DNA from: Mermis nigrescens
Lineage: Eukaryota; Nematoda; Enoplea; Mermithida; Mermithidae
NCBI GenBank assembly: GCA_036768485.1
Contig: JAVLUZ010000270.1
Span: 372,001 to 436,000, forward strand
Direction: 5' to 3'
DNA: 64,000 bases
The notes beneath the pieces were generated by a model that saw only the letters and a program-made list of their open reading frames with translations, did no database searches and was not told where the DNA came from. The translations under genes and the position numbers were made by a program. Shown here in pieces: positions 1 to 12,500 of this stretch; the first letter of the stretch is position 1; each line of letters starts with the position of its first letter.

Positions 1-833
1 AAAAGCTTCCTGCAAATTCATTAATACAATAGCAGCAGTAGAAATCGTTTATTCTATAACTATTGACTATTTACTAAAATTTGCACACTTTACATCTAAA
101 TTTTTTTGGTTTGTTCATCAGTGTACACAGGCATAACCACATGATCTTGGACAGGGGGTTTCTTCACCCTCCAAGAAAAATTTTTCTTCCCCCTTGAAAT
201 TTTTTAACCCCTCAAGAATACGCGACTTTCTAAGAATTCATAAAATTTTATAGAAAAAATACTTTTCGAAGCGTTTTTAGCCATCTACTTGCTCAAAAAA
301 GCCAAATTTTTGGCGCTTCGCACCATAAATTCCAGTTTCGTTTGAATTTTCTTGCAAGAATCAGGCTACAAGTGGCTTAAAATGTTGATGCAGTAATGCG
401 GTTTAGCTCCATGACTCAATATACTATGTATAATATCATGTTTACCGTATTAGTTCAAAACGCATTTGTAGCCCCTTTGAATTTTCTCAAAAACCTAAAA
501 GTTAAATGGACTATAGATTTTGTTCAATTTGCTCGACTTTTTGTTCTTATGCTCTATGTAGAAAGATAAAGCGTCGTCAGAAACGCCGAAACACGATGCT
601 TTTGACGCTCATTCGCTATTCTTGAGCCCAAACAGGAACTTTAAAATTTTAACCCCTCCCCCAATTCCTAAGCTGTGCATGTTTACGTAGTTATAACACA
701 TAGGCGTGGAGATCTGGGACCACATATAGGCAGCACCGAATTTTCGATGCCTGAAAGGAATGAAAATCGTAAATTCAATTGGAGTTCTACCGTGATCTGT
801 GACGACTTTCGGAATCAGGGGTAGGCTCTAAAC
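1..833. other. Intergenic, no gene seen
   Basis: No coding region or recognisable family is visible here. The stretch is AT-rich, with short poly-A/T runs and a fragment near 310-330 resembling the GGCGC-loop-GCGCC hairpin motif found in several repeats of the window. Short open frames lack any protein-like signature. Confidence 0.6.
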
Positions 834-1057
834 CACACGTGGGAGTGGGGGGTTACGCACTCCCCCAGAAGGCCAAATACCCCTCCCTCAGAATTCCATT
901 TTTGAAAAATTTTTCCGCTATCTTCTGAAGCCAATGGATAGTGCTCGATGAGAAACACTGAAGAACCGTGTTTATTCGCCATACCACCAATTTTAGGTCC
1001 ATCTGTTGACCTTTGAAAATTCTTGCAACCCCCCTGATTTTGGTGCTGCTACCTATG
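834..1057. repeat. hAT-like MITE (CAYAC-TGGGC family), copy A
   Basis: The copy begins CACACGTGGGAG and ends with the inverted form CTACCTATG. It is flanked by 8-bp duplications ctctaaac (826-833) and ctctatac (1058-1065), with one mismatch. The interior holds the family core found throughout the window: a stretch ending in agaattc, then tgccaatggatagtgctcgat, a gccataccacca block and a ttgacctttgaaaa block. No coding capacity. The 8-bp duplications and CA...TG ends fit hAT-superfamily mobilisation; that assignment is inference. Confidence 0.8.
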
Positions 1058-1579
1058 CTCTATACCCCCCGTACGTCCATGTTTGGTCTGAACGCCGAAC
1101 AGAATTTCAAAAAAAATCGCTTACTTGGTTTTTTATGCCGGACAGAGCACAAGCGCCGAAAAAACGGGTCTTTTTGCCCCTGCTATAAATTTTTCGACCT
1201 TTGAAAATTTGTGGACCCCAGGATTTCGGCGTAATTTACCAATTAGCAAGTAGGTTAGCATAGCACAAATATCAATAAAGATTTCAAAGGATTGAATTTC
1301 ATGTTCACGGGCGCGCATTTGATCATTTTAAACGGGAACCAATTCCTTTAGAATAAGCATACGAAAAATTTGTATGCAAAATCTAGAGAAAACGTGCTTA
1401 ATAAGTTATCATTATTTCATACGACGAAGCATTTACTTTGAGAACAAAAACAAGTTCACATCTATGAATCTATTTCAGGCTAGCTAAAACAGCACAATCA
1501 ATAAATAACGGGCAAAACGCTTTACATTACAACGAACATACATATGTATCAATCATAACATATGCCGACGGATTATGAT
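1058..1579. other. Intergenic, no gene seen
   Basis: Apart from the tail of a second degraded repeat block (about 1060-1240, with the same 'gaccccaggattt' style ending), nothing recognisable is seen. Short ORFs here derive from the repeat sequence. Confidence 0.5.
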
Positions 1580-2420
1580 TAGGGATCGACCGGAGGTCCA
1601 TTTTTTTCCTCCGGGCCGGAGCCGGAGCTCCGGCCATCATCACCACCGGCTCCGGCCGGAGCCTGAGGACGGAGGCCGGAGGTGAACTTATAATTTTCAG
1701 TGAACTAGAATTTTCACAAGCCGTAAATATAATTCATATGATGTACAGTATAAAGGTTTGTATAGATACATTGCTCATGGATAAGTGAAAGATCTGTAGA
1801 AGTGAATGTTTATTATCTAGCCATGCACTTATACGTTGGGTAATCGAAAAAATCATTTAATTAGCATATTTCTATTTTTAGCTCCAATCTCACCGCTTTC
1901 TCGCTTGCCCTTATTGTCTGGATGCACTTATACTCGAAAAGTACCCAAATAAACATAGCATAAAGAGCTTAGCAATGTGTCTGTATGTACGTATATCTAC
2001 AATCTGTAATAGCTCAAAAAGTAAGTGAGCAGACTACGTCGCACCAAGTTTGTTATTCTGTCACTCGGAAGAGATTTTATCCATTTGTCGCTGAATTAAC
2101 GCGGACTCGGCTCGCTTTGCAATCTGAAATATTCTTGTTCATTATTAAGCAAAATATATGATATGATATTTCACCAATGGTGCATTCACAATGCCACATT
2201 AGTGTTCATATTCACAGCTTCACTTATTAAACCTGAGTTTGTACAAATTCACAAAATAGGCAATCTGAGTGCTAAGCTTCAAAAGAAAAGAAGAGCGTTA
2301 AAGCATTGAATTATTCGGTTCAAAAAACCTCCGGCCTACGGCCCCTTTTTTGTACCTCCGGCCGCCGAAGGACCAAAAAATGGCCGGAGGAGCCGGAGCC
2401 GGAGCTCCGGTCGATCCCTA
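1580..2420. mobile_element. Non-autonomous hAT element, GC-rich inverted termini
   Basis: An 841-bp element beginning TAGGGATCGACCGG and ending CCGGTCGATCCCTA, an inverted pair. Flanking 8-bp duplications are attatgat (1572-1579) and attacgat (2421-2428), with one mismatch. Subterminal regions (1590-1690 and 2325-2410) are rich in ccggagc/gctccgg palindromes and so can fold strongly, in contrast to the AT-rich centre. No transposase is visible. The 7-bp core TAGGGAT is shared with the element at 6160-7404, suggesting mobilisation by one hAT family. Confidence 0.85.
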
Positions 2421-2856
2421 ATTACGATAATTATATATCAAATCAATGCTAAAATCACAATCTGTCAGCTTATTGTCGGAGATGGTTTTTAAAATTTATG
2501 CCCAAACTTGTGTGAAACCGACTATAAAAGCCCGCTTTTAGCTACATACATAATTCATATTGGCATCAAAAATCGCAGAAATTTGCCAAAATAAAATCGT
2601 AGACTCACTTAGTAAGTATTCATTTATGAATAAAGCATAATTGAATCGAATACGGACCTTGTCCGAACCTATGTACTTCTAAATTAGAAGAAGGAAATGG
2701 CGAGTTAACTAATAAGAAAAAAGCCAAATTCCTGTTCATTTCATACCGTAAGCATTTGGTAAAAAATAGGATATACATACGATAAAACCTGCCCACAAAA
2801 CTATTCTTACAAGTGACAACGTAACCACACATGGCGTGTGGGATTCGGGTTAAGAG

Positions 2857-3102
2857 CTTAGGTGGGCGACACCAAAATTCTGGGGGTGCAAGATTTTTCA
2901 AGGGTCAAAAATTGGTTTTAAAATGGTAATATGGTGAAAAACACAATTTTTCAACGTTTCTCATCGAGCACTATGCATTGGCATCGAAAAATTGCGAAAA
3001 GAACAAAAAAATTTCAAAAATTGAATTCTGGAGGGGTATTTTGGTTTCTGGGGGAGGGGTATTCGACCTTCTGGGGGTGCATACCCCCCACGCCCACGTG
3101 TG
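2857..3102. repeat. hAT-like MITE, copy B (reverse)
   Basis: Reverse-orientation copy of the CAYAC-TGGGC MITE, bounded by a perfect 8-bp duplication gttaagag (2849-2856 and 3103-3110). It contains the family core in reverse complement (tttctcatcgagcactatgcattggcatc). Non-coding. Confidence 0.85.
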
Positions 3103-3388
3103 GTTAAGAGTCTCCCTGAATCAGGAAGCCCCTAAAATTGTTTTTCATTCTGGCACGAGTTTTGATGCCAATGGGCAGAGCTTGATGAAAAACGGCCAAA
3201 AATAGTGTTTTTGTCCGTACAATAAATTTTTCGGCGTTTTTTTGTTCTTCGAAGATCTTTGGATGTATGCCACCAATGCTTTAGACAATATTCAACAGCC
3301 AAACGAGTATATGACAAAAGCACACCGGACCAGGGCAGCACTTAAACAGATAATTAAAGCGTTTTCAAATGCATCCATTGTACTCTAT

Positions 3389-3531
3389 CTAAACATCATT
3401 TAACGTGACTGGTATAACTCCGATACCAACTCCCCCTTCATGAGCAATCATAGAAGCGCCAAAACGCCAAACGTCGTAAGTAGCGTCGTAGATCTCCATT
3501 GATGACAAATTGCTTATGCCGTCATAGCCAC
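3389..3531 (-). CDS. Klhl18: Klhl18 coding exon 11 (last Kelch repeat, stop)
   Basis: Acceptor ttgttcag at 3532-3539. The exon completes the split glycine codon of exon 10 and encodes [20 protein letters not shown], then a conserved tail containing [11 protein letters not shown]. The stop TAG is at 3389-3391. This closes the Kelch propeller. Confidence 0.88.
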
Positions 3532-6500
3532 CTGAACAATAATTAGTTTTCCCTTTTTCGCACGATACATAATTTCAGACTGGAGTAATATGTATGATCA
3601 TAAATCCAAAAATAAAAAGAGGAAAAGGCCAACGAAATTCTTCAAACATACAATAAATAATCGAAAAATTATAATTATTGACGACCATATGTACATGGGC
3701 AAGGGGGTTTGGAGAGTATGCAACCCCTCAGAAACCAAAATGCCCCCCAGAATTCAATCTTTGAAATTTTTTTTGTTTTTTTCCGCAATTTTTTGATGCC
3801 AATGGATAGTGCTCGATGAGAAACGTTGGAAAATGGTGTTTCTTCGCCATACCACCATTTTTAAGGCCATTTTTTGACCATTGAAAAATCTTGCACACCC
3901 CTAGAACTTCGGTGCCGCCCACCTATGTATACGACAGTCTCTTTTATATTCATGTTATTCGACCTACTTAGGTTTTGATTAAAATCTCCGGCTATTACCC
4001 ACCCCCATCTAAAAATTTAAGATGCTGCATTTATGTAAACATATCTACTACACTGCTCTAAGTGCGAGTTACCAGCAAACATGCGCACGGTCAAAAGTTC
4101 TGGGAGGGGGCAAAGGGGCTTTTCTTGAGGGAGTGGGAGTAAATGAGTAACTTTTTATCTAATTAATGTCAAAATTTAGTGCTTAATTTATCGTATTTTA
4201 TTTTTAATGAATATTTATGCTTAAATTAGAATGAAGACAAGTAAGAATAAGGGCGATGAAATGATCTGTAACATCAAATATTTAGGTATACAAAATAATG
4301 GAAGATGAACGAATAGAACATTCTGTTGCTAGAAAAATAAGTATTTTTACTTGAAATCATATTGTTAGATGTCGTTTGACACTTTTTCATGGTTCGAGCA
4401 ATAGTTTGAGTCCCAACTTTCAAAACGGCCAGAAGGATGTGCCTTTTGAAAGCTGTGGTACGAGGATACCCCTGTACCCACCTCCCAGTGTGCACGTTAT
4501 GCAAATTACACTACTTGGACAGGACTGCGAAAAAAATTTCGTCGCTATTTTGTATTTATACGTAAGATATAAGCGGAGCAATTATTGTAAAGCTTAAGCA
4601 ATGACTTATTAAGCCTTGTGCTCCACAAAAAATTCGCTGCGATTCATGCTAAACTATGTGCATACATTATTAGCATCTGATGCGAGTAACCACACCGGGG
4701 GTTGTGGAGATGCAATCCCCCCGAGAAACCAAAATAAGCCCCAGAAACCAAAATACCCCCAGAAATCAATGTTGAATTTTTTTGTTTTTTTTCGCAATTT
4801 TTTGATGCCGATGGATGGTGCTCGATGAGAAACGATGAAAAATGGTGTTTTTTCGCCATACCACCATTTTAAGGCCATTTTTCTACCTTTGAAAAATCTT
4901 GCACCCCCCTGTCCAGAATTTTTTGCTGCCCATGTATGCTAGTAACCGTTTCCTAGGGGATCAGCGCTGTGATTGTACGGCTTAGAATCAAACCAAATAT
5001 ACTGTTAGATAGAAAATTCAATACGGAATTTATTGATGTCAAATTAATAATCGGTGTCTACTACCGGTCAGAGAAACAGGTTTCAAACGATCGGGTATGA
5101 ACACAATAAATAAATGTCGATTTTCGAGACTTATCAAAATATTTATCAAGTTTTTGTGCAAAGTTTTACATTAATGTCGAACAGGTCCGATTTCGGGCTG
5201 GGAAAATGTTTTGGGCGTTGGTGAGACAATTTTTGTTCACGTCAAGGCGCCTAGCATGCGAGCTAATGCAACGCGTCAGCTCTTAAGCAATCAGGCGTCG
5301 AATTTCGGGGTAATAAAATTCGGCCCGAGAATTCACTCAATTTGATTGTCGTTGAATCCATTGGAGCAATTCTTTGAGATGAAGTCGAGGGTCAAATACT
5401 TGCCACAAATACGTGGAAAACATTTGGAAAAGTATGGGAAATCGTGGTAACCTGTTTGTTGATTTGTGTTCGTATTCAGATCATTTAAAAGCTGTTTCTC
5501 GCACAAGTGATAGGAACACTGATTATTAATCTGGCATCAATAAATTCCGTTTTAAATTCTCCATCTAATGGTATATTTGGTTCGATACCATGCCAACAGT
5601 TATAGCGCTGACCACACCTGGGCGTGGGGGTTCGGGGGTATGCTCTCCCACAAACCAAAATACCCCTCCAGAATTCAATTTTTAATTTTTTTTGTTTTTC
5701 GCAATTTTTTGATGCCAATGGATAGTGCTCGATCAGAAACATTGAAAAATTGTGCTTTTTTCACCGTATCGCCATTTTTAAGGCCATTTTTTGACCTTTG
5801 AAAAATCTGGCACCCCCAGAATTTTGGTGCTGCCCACGTACGGCGCTGACCCCATAGCAAACCGGTACATAAATGCTTTCTTTGCATTATATTTTCTTGG
5901 TTAGAAATTGATTTCGCTTATTCTCAACAAGCCAGCTAAGCCGGCCCAGTTTCAGATTACGTACGTATGTATGTACAAGACATCCGATCACCATAGATAG
6001 GCGGCATCAAAATTCTGTGGGATGCAATATTTTTTGAAGGTAAAAAATGGCTTTAAAATGGTTGTATGGCGAAAAACACCATTTTTCAATGTTTTTCATC
6101 GAGCACTATCCATTGGCATCAGAAAAACAAAAAAATTTCAAAAATTGAATTCTGGCGGGTAGGGATTTCCCGGTTAACCGGAACCGGCTGGAACCGACCA
6201 TTTTTGGAACCGGAACCGGAACCGAGAACCGATTTTTTTATATTCTAAGAACCGGAACCGGAACCGAGTTTTTGATTTTCTAAGAACCGGAACCGGAACC
6301 GATCTTTTTTGGAGTCGGTTCTCGGTTTTTTAAAATTAGAGTTAAAAATGGAACTTCATAAAATTTAGTGAAGACAAGAAGCAGCAATTCAATCTTTTAT
6401 TACCCAAAAGTTTGCAGACTAAAACTTATTATTGTTATGGGTAAATTATATTTTAAAAACAACAGTCGTTCTGCTTTTTCGCCATGTAGCCTGTTTCTGA

Positions 6501-9500
6501 GAGGGTCGTAAATGATTCCAGCGCAACTGAACAGCTGTTCCAAAGGAACGCTTGTAGCTGGCGCTGCAAGCACGGGCGAATCTAAAGGGGGCGGGGGAGG
6601 AGCGCCCCTTATTTGCCAAAAATATTTGGCGAGATAGAGAATGGATTCATGACCGTACATGTCAAAACGGACCTTGTACAAAAAAACTGCTTCGCGCCAG
6701 AATTCTGATAAAGTCAAAGAATTTTAGTGATTTTTAGCACAAAATTTTCGAAAATTTTAAAAATTTTGAGAAAAAATATTGCGTCAAAAGCGATTTAATG
6801 TTAAAGTATACATTGTAAAACGCCGAAAAAAACTGCTGTTCCGCGCGTTAAGGGCAACATTTTTGGACCTATTTTTGACTGTTTTTGGAAAAAATGGGAT
6901 ACTGCCCTCTTTAGGAAAATCCTGAGATCTGCCACTGGCTGCAAGATACTGCTTAGCTATAAACGCGAGAATCGGCAAATCCTTCGACTTCTTTCCACCA
7001 TTGTAGCAGATCTTCGTCATGAATTAAGCATTTCGATTTCGTATAAGCCTCCAATTTAGAAACACATAGATAATATTCAGTGATTTATAAGTGAATTGTC
7101 AACTAGACGTAAAACTTATTTGAACGTGCAGTTGCCAGATTGAAACGACTTCCTGAATAATTTATCTTTCGATTACATCGTCACATGTTCCGGTGAAGTC
7201 AGGCTATCAAGAGCGTACATACTTTAACACAGGAGGAACCGAGAACCGGAACCGGAACCGACGGTTCCAACTCATGCAAGAACCGGAAGCAGAACCGACG
7301 CGGTTCCAACTTATGCAAGAACCGGAACCGAACCGAAATTCTGTTTTCCAAGAACCGGAACCGGAACCGATTTTTTTGAAAAACCTGGAACCGGAACATC
7401 CCTACATGGCGGGTGGTATTTTGGTTTCTGGGGGTGCATGCATACCCCCACGCCCAGGTGTGCCGATCACTGAGAAAGAAGACCCTTCAATGGTAAGTTG
7501 TGCATAAAACACCATTTTTGAACAAAAATGGTGAAACGTGTCGAACGACTGAAACAAACTAATTACCAGCGATAGCATGGAGTCCGGAAATGAAAACGCG
7601 AGCGAATTTAAATGGATAAAAGTGAAAACATGCATATTAAACAAGATACATAGTTGGTTATGTACATGAAAAGAATACTTAAATATAAAGCAATATAAGT
7701 TAAACATTGATTTACAAAAATAATTTTCTAACATTACCGACTGCGTACAACTTGCCACAGTTGGCCACCAGCGCAACTCTACTTCTTTTGACATTCATTG
7801 GGGAAACGTTTTCCCACTTATCCGTTTCAGGGTTATATCTTTCCACAGTACGCAAAAACTGGCTGCCGTCGTAACCTCCACAAGCATATCTGTGCAAAGA
7901 GTGTAATTTGATTTAAAGTTTTTAAAAGCAAAAATGTGTAAATACTTATAGGCAGGCCCTATACAGAATTCGTCAAGGTGGACTAGTGGTAAGCCGACCC
8001 AACATTTTGGTTTCCATCTCATCAATTTCGTCGAGAGCTTGCGAAAACCGTATTTTTCTATGTTTTCCGAGATGCTCCTCCGTCATACCTGGGCGTGGGG
8101 GTTTGGGGGGTATGCACCACCTAGAAATCAAAATACCCTCCAGAATTCGATTTTTAAAATTTTTTCTGTATTTTTCGCAATTTATTATGCCAATTGATAG
8201 TGCTCGATGAGAAACGTTGAAAAATGGTGTTTTTTCGCCATACCACCATTTTTAAGGCCATTTGTTGATCTTGCGAAAAATCTTGCACCCTCCAGAAATT
8301 TGATGCCGCCCAGCTATGTCCTCTATCCATTAAAATCATAAAAATCGAACTTTCTGAAAAAAATTTTTCCCCTCAGAGAGCTATAAAAAGCGTCGTTTCT
8401 CTTTGCGCTTGGGGCGAAATTATCGAAAACACTTCTTATATGTATATGCTGCCGCAAATTTGAAGTTTTTGTGGAAAAGACCTGCAATTTTTCCACCTTA
8501 CCGTGTATTATCTTACCTTTCATTTTTTTCGGTCAGGGAGGATGGGGCCGCCCCTCTTAATTACGGCCATGTCTATAGGTATCTCAGACAACAACACTAT
8601 AAAGCCACACTCCGCAGACCCTCAGAATTCAATTTTCGACAATTTACGTTTTATCGCCATCTCAGTTTAACGTCTATTGAAATAAACTAAATAACTAAAT
8701 AAATAAAATCATAAAGTCAAAAAATAAAATGCAACTAAAAATAATAATTATAGCATTTTCAAACATATATGTACGTACATCTTTCCATTCAAAGTAGCAG
8801 CTCCTAAACGACAACGACGATTTAACATTGGTTTCACGGTCGCCCAATACCCAGTTTCTGGATCGTAACACTCGACCGAATTGAAAATGCTCATGCCGTC
8901 ATGCCCTCCTACAGACAATACGTCGATATAATGCTAGTAAATTCGGGGAGAGCAGAAAAGCAGACCTAAATTTCTAATTGCGAGCAGTTTTTTATTTTTT
9001 CATATTTTATCAAAAACTAATCGATGTTATAGAATACTTTTCATCAAATATCGAGTACCCACTGATGATGGACTTTAAAACTCGGGGAAGAATGATAGGA
9101 AGCCGACTCTGAGATAGAATCATTGTACACATTTGATCAAAATAATCGACAGTTTCTGGTTGATTTGAAACACTTTTTTCTCAAGGAAAGATATGACTTT
9201 GGTCCGTTTTCGACCATAATTCTGCCGAATGTATTTCTGCCAGATTTTGTCGTTCTGCGGGTCTCTAAACATAAATGTTGCGGCTGGAAATTTCGGGTGG
9301 TGTACCCAGGCCATTTATAGCGAGGGGAGGGTATACGACTACCAATTTTTAGACAAAAAACACCAAAAAACGGCCACGCAATTTTTCCAAAAAGATTTTC
9401 TGGGTCTGGAGAGGATAGAAAGACAACTAACTTGGGTGGGGATCATAAGTGGGCAGCACTAAAATTTTTGGAGGAGATGCAAGATTTTTCACCGGTAAAA

Positions 9501-12500
9501 AATGATCTTAAAAATAATGATATGGCGAAAAACACCATTTTTCAACGTTTCTCATCGAGCACTATCCATTGGCATCAAAAAATTGCGAAAAAAACACACA
9601 AAAAATCAAAAATTGAATTCTGGGGGGGTATTTAGGTTTCTGTGAGTGGGGATATTCAGCTTTCTGGAGAGCATACCCCCAAACCCTCCCCTCCACGACC
9701 ACGTATGGTGGGAATCTACCGTTTCCTTTTCACATGTATAGGTATAGTAGCATAAACCCCGCTTCATGAGCATGTCTGGCTCATACCCAAAACGTAGATT
9801 TTGCCATCGAGTACAGCGACGCCAGCTGCAGATCGTCGGCTTTGTCATATTTCCAACCATTGTCCACCTACGAGTTTGCAAGCAATGAAAAAAACACATA
9901 TGAAAATTTAATTTAGGTTATGCGAATTGACACTTCAAACAGAACAAGCGCGTCATAAGTAACACGCAAAAAACGTGAAAATTTAATCCATTTATCTGGC
10001 CCAGGTGCGCAAGGTAAAATTTTCAGGGAATGAAAATCAAAAGTTTGGAGATACATAGCTAAGCTGCTTTGTAAAAATCGATTTTGCAGCGAAAAAACGG
10101 TAGTATCGCATGGGAGCAATCGTTTTTAAGCATTTGCGGCAAATATATAATCTTATTTTAAATTAAAAAATTGCTGCATATCTAGCGCTTTTTGAAATAA
10201 AACTCAGAAAAAACTACCGCTTATTTCCGAACTCACACAGTACGTTTCTTAGTCCAAAAAGGCTATACAGTCAGTTTTCTAGGCCGAAAAGCCCATATAA
10301 CAATGTTTTTTCCGGCCAAGATGGCTTTATAGCTATAACCGTTTTTCAAAGCACAGAAGAGGAAATAATACTCCCTCACCCTCATGCCCATGCATGATTT
10401 CTGGTAGTTTGAAATGGACAACCATCTTTCCCTCCAAATTATTCTTTTTCTTCGTATGTACACACCATAGAAATTTCTCACTACGTATATATATTACATA
10501 AAATGGCACTTTATGCATTATTTACAATTCGGTAGCAAAAACTAGAGAAAAATTGGATTTACAGCATAATTATTTCAACTTTGCTTACTTTATTAGAAAT
10601 GCACTATTACAAACGTACATATATTTACATACATACATACTTGTCCGATTGGGCATCATAAGACTCAACAGATGATAAAGAAGCTGATCCATCGTATCCT
10701 CCGCCTGAAGATGAAAAATTAAGAAACTGAACGATACATATTTCGGATTGTATAAACTATGAATATCATAACAATGAAATATCATAAATCGTAAAAAACA
10801 TATATTCAAAATTAGACGCAAATAAAATCGCAACGAAATGGCGTGCATAAGTCACTATAAAGAATAGAAAGCTATTTATAACACTTGAAATTTAACACAT
10901 ATGTATGTACATTATATGCATATGCATATACATGTCTACAGGCCCGTAGCCAACATTTCATTTCGGAGGGCGCAAAAGTTTTGAAAGTCATATATCTCGA
11001 GAACCATTTAAGGAAGTAAAAAATTAGGACATTTCCGAACATTTCTCGACAAGCGCTACACAATGGTAAAGGAATTTTTTTAAATTTTATACATTTTTCA
11101 GCTTATTTCATACTCAAACACAGAAGTCTATCGCTTAAACTGTGTGCGCAACTGATTTCTCATCGTCAAGTCCATATACTATTTCTTAACTTTTTGTAGT
11201 ACTCAATTTTTGTGCTTTGCAAAGATAAACAACCAGAAAATTAGCTTGAAGTATCGGAAAAATTTGACATTTTGTCTGAACTATTTAAACGACAAAAATT
11301 TTAAAAATTGAATTCTGTGCGGAGTGGGTATTTTGGCTTCATGGTAGAAATGCCCTTCAGCACTTTTAAATGCCCTTCGGCACTTTTTCATTCCTTCCTT
11401 TGAAGGACCCTTGTGAGAAACAAAGTTTTTTTCGTCTCTCGCAGGGTGCATACCCCCAAATCCCCCACCCCTCACGCCCTCACGCCCAGGTGTGGTGGTA
11501 TCCCCCTTCCACAACTTCTCAGGCCATTTGCGGACCAAAACCTATTGTTGGAATTATGAAAGAGCCCCAAACGATGTCAAACAGTAAAATCTGAAGTATT
11601 TTTCGAGTAGTACTCTGTCCACTCATTCATTCAGACACTTTTTGTCCATTATTTTGTGCGTATTTGATAGTTCGAATCATTCTATTATATTTATTATCAT
11701 TTGTTTTCATGCAAACTTAATCACAAATATTCAATATACAGTAAATTGTAACAGAAATAAAGCATTTTTACGGGTTGTGTAGTGACCGGGGGGGCGTAAG
11801 TAACGACAAAAATATCTAAAAAATCAGCATAAACACATCATTCCAGCGCCATAATTCGCCGTAAAAATTAATCATTTACCCCCCCCCACCCAAGAAAACT
11901 CGGTTTTACCCCCTCCCAGAACTTTTAACCGTGGGCGTCTATGAAAAGGAGACTTCCATTCCAGAAACTATGATTTTTCACCCTACCTGATTTGAATAAA
12001 ATTTTTTTAACCCACCTTGAGGTAGAATTTGATTGCGAAACTAAATAGGAACCGTTGGAACGCAATTACATGTCTATGTTACATGTATGCACTTTCAGTT
12101 TTATCACTAAATTCATGCACTGGATGTATGTAAGTATGTTCCTGTGATATAATAGTCCCAAGAATACATGTATATTATCTGAAGTCCAAATTGAGAACTG
12201 ACTGGTTTATATTTAAGATCCTGGGAGAAAATCCCACATAAAGTTGGCCGCCCCCAACCCCTTCCCAAACTAAATTTTCTACTCTCCCTTCGTAGACTTT
12301 TCAACAAAAACTTGTCTTCTAGGCAATTTCGAATTGATTCTTTGCCCATTTCTGACAAAAGCTAGAAAACCGTTTATAAGACCAAACGACAAACGCGTTT
12401 CTCAAAACCAGAGAATCGAAAGGTGTAGGAGTTGATAGCTATAGAGAATTCTACGCTGAGTGTACGGTAAGATATGTAGCTGAATAATTATTAAGAATCG

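Larger units (their letters stand above)
6160..7404 (-). mobile_element. Decayed hAT element nested in MITE F
   Basis: Begins TAGGGATTTCC and ends ACATCCCTA (inverted ends). Flanks ctggcggg and c-a-tggcggg look like an 8-bp duplication with a one-base indel. Both subterminal regions consist of repeated ggaaccg/cggttcc motifs. On the minus strand, around 6405-6560 and 6940-7020, are two pieces of a hAT transposase C-terminal dimerisation domain: [15 protein letters not shown], then [12 protein letters not shown] and a run containing [19 protein letters not shown]. They are separated by another insertion. The N-terminal transposase is not recognisable. Confidence 0.8.
5992..7462. repeat. hAT-like MITE, copy F, interrupted by a nested element
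   Basis: Reverse copy bounded by a perfect 8-bp duplication ccgatcac (5984-5991 and 7463-7470). The MITE is split into 5992-6159 and 7405-7462 by the hAT relic at 6160-7404, which must be younger. Confidence 0.85.
3532..7737 (-). other. Klhl18 intron 10, filled with MITEs
   Basis: A 4.2-kb intron holding four copies of the CAYAC-TGGGC MITE (3686-3927, 4691-4938, 5613-5842, 5992-7462); the last is split by a nested hAT relic. No additional exon was recognised. The stretch 7463-7737 shows nothing recognisable. Confidence 0.75.

Noticed and set aside
2978..3205. Small ORFs with repeated proline/glycine or 'MASKNC', 'LMPMDSAR'-like sequences across the window
   Set aside because: They recur wherever the MITE core occurs and are translations of the repeat, not genes.
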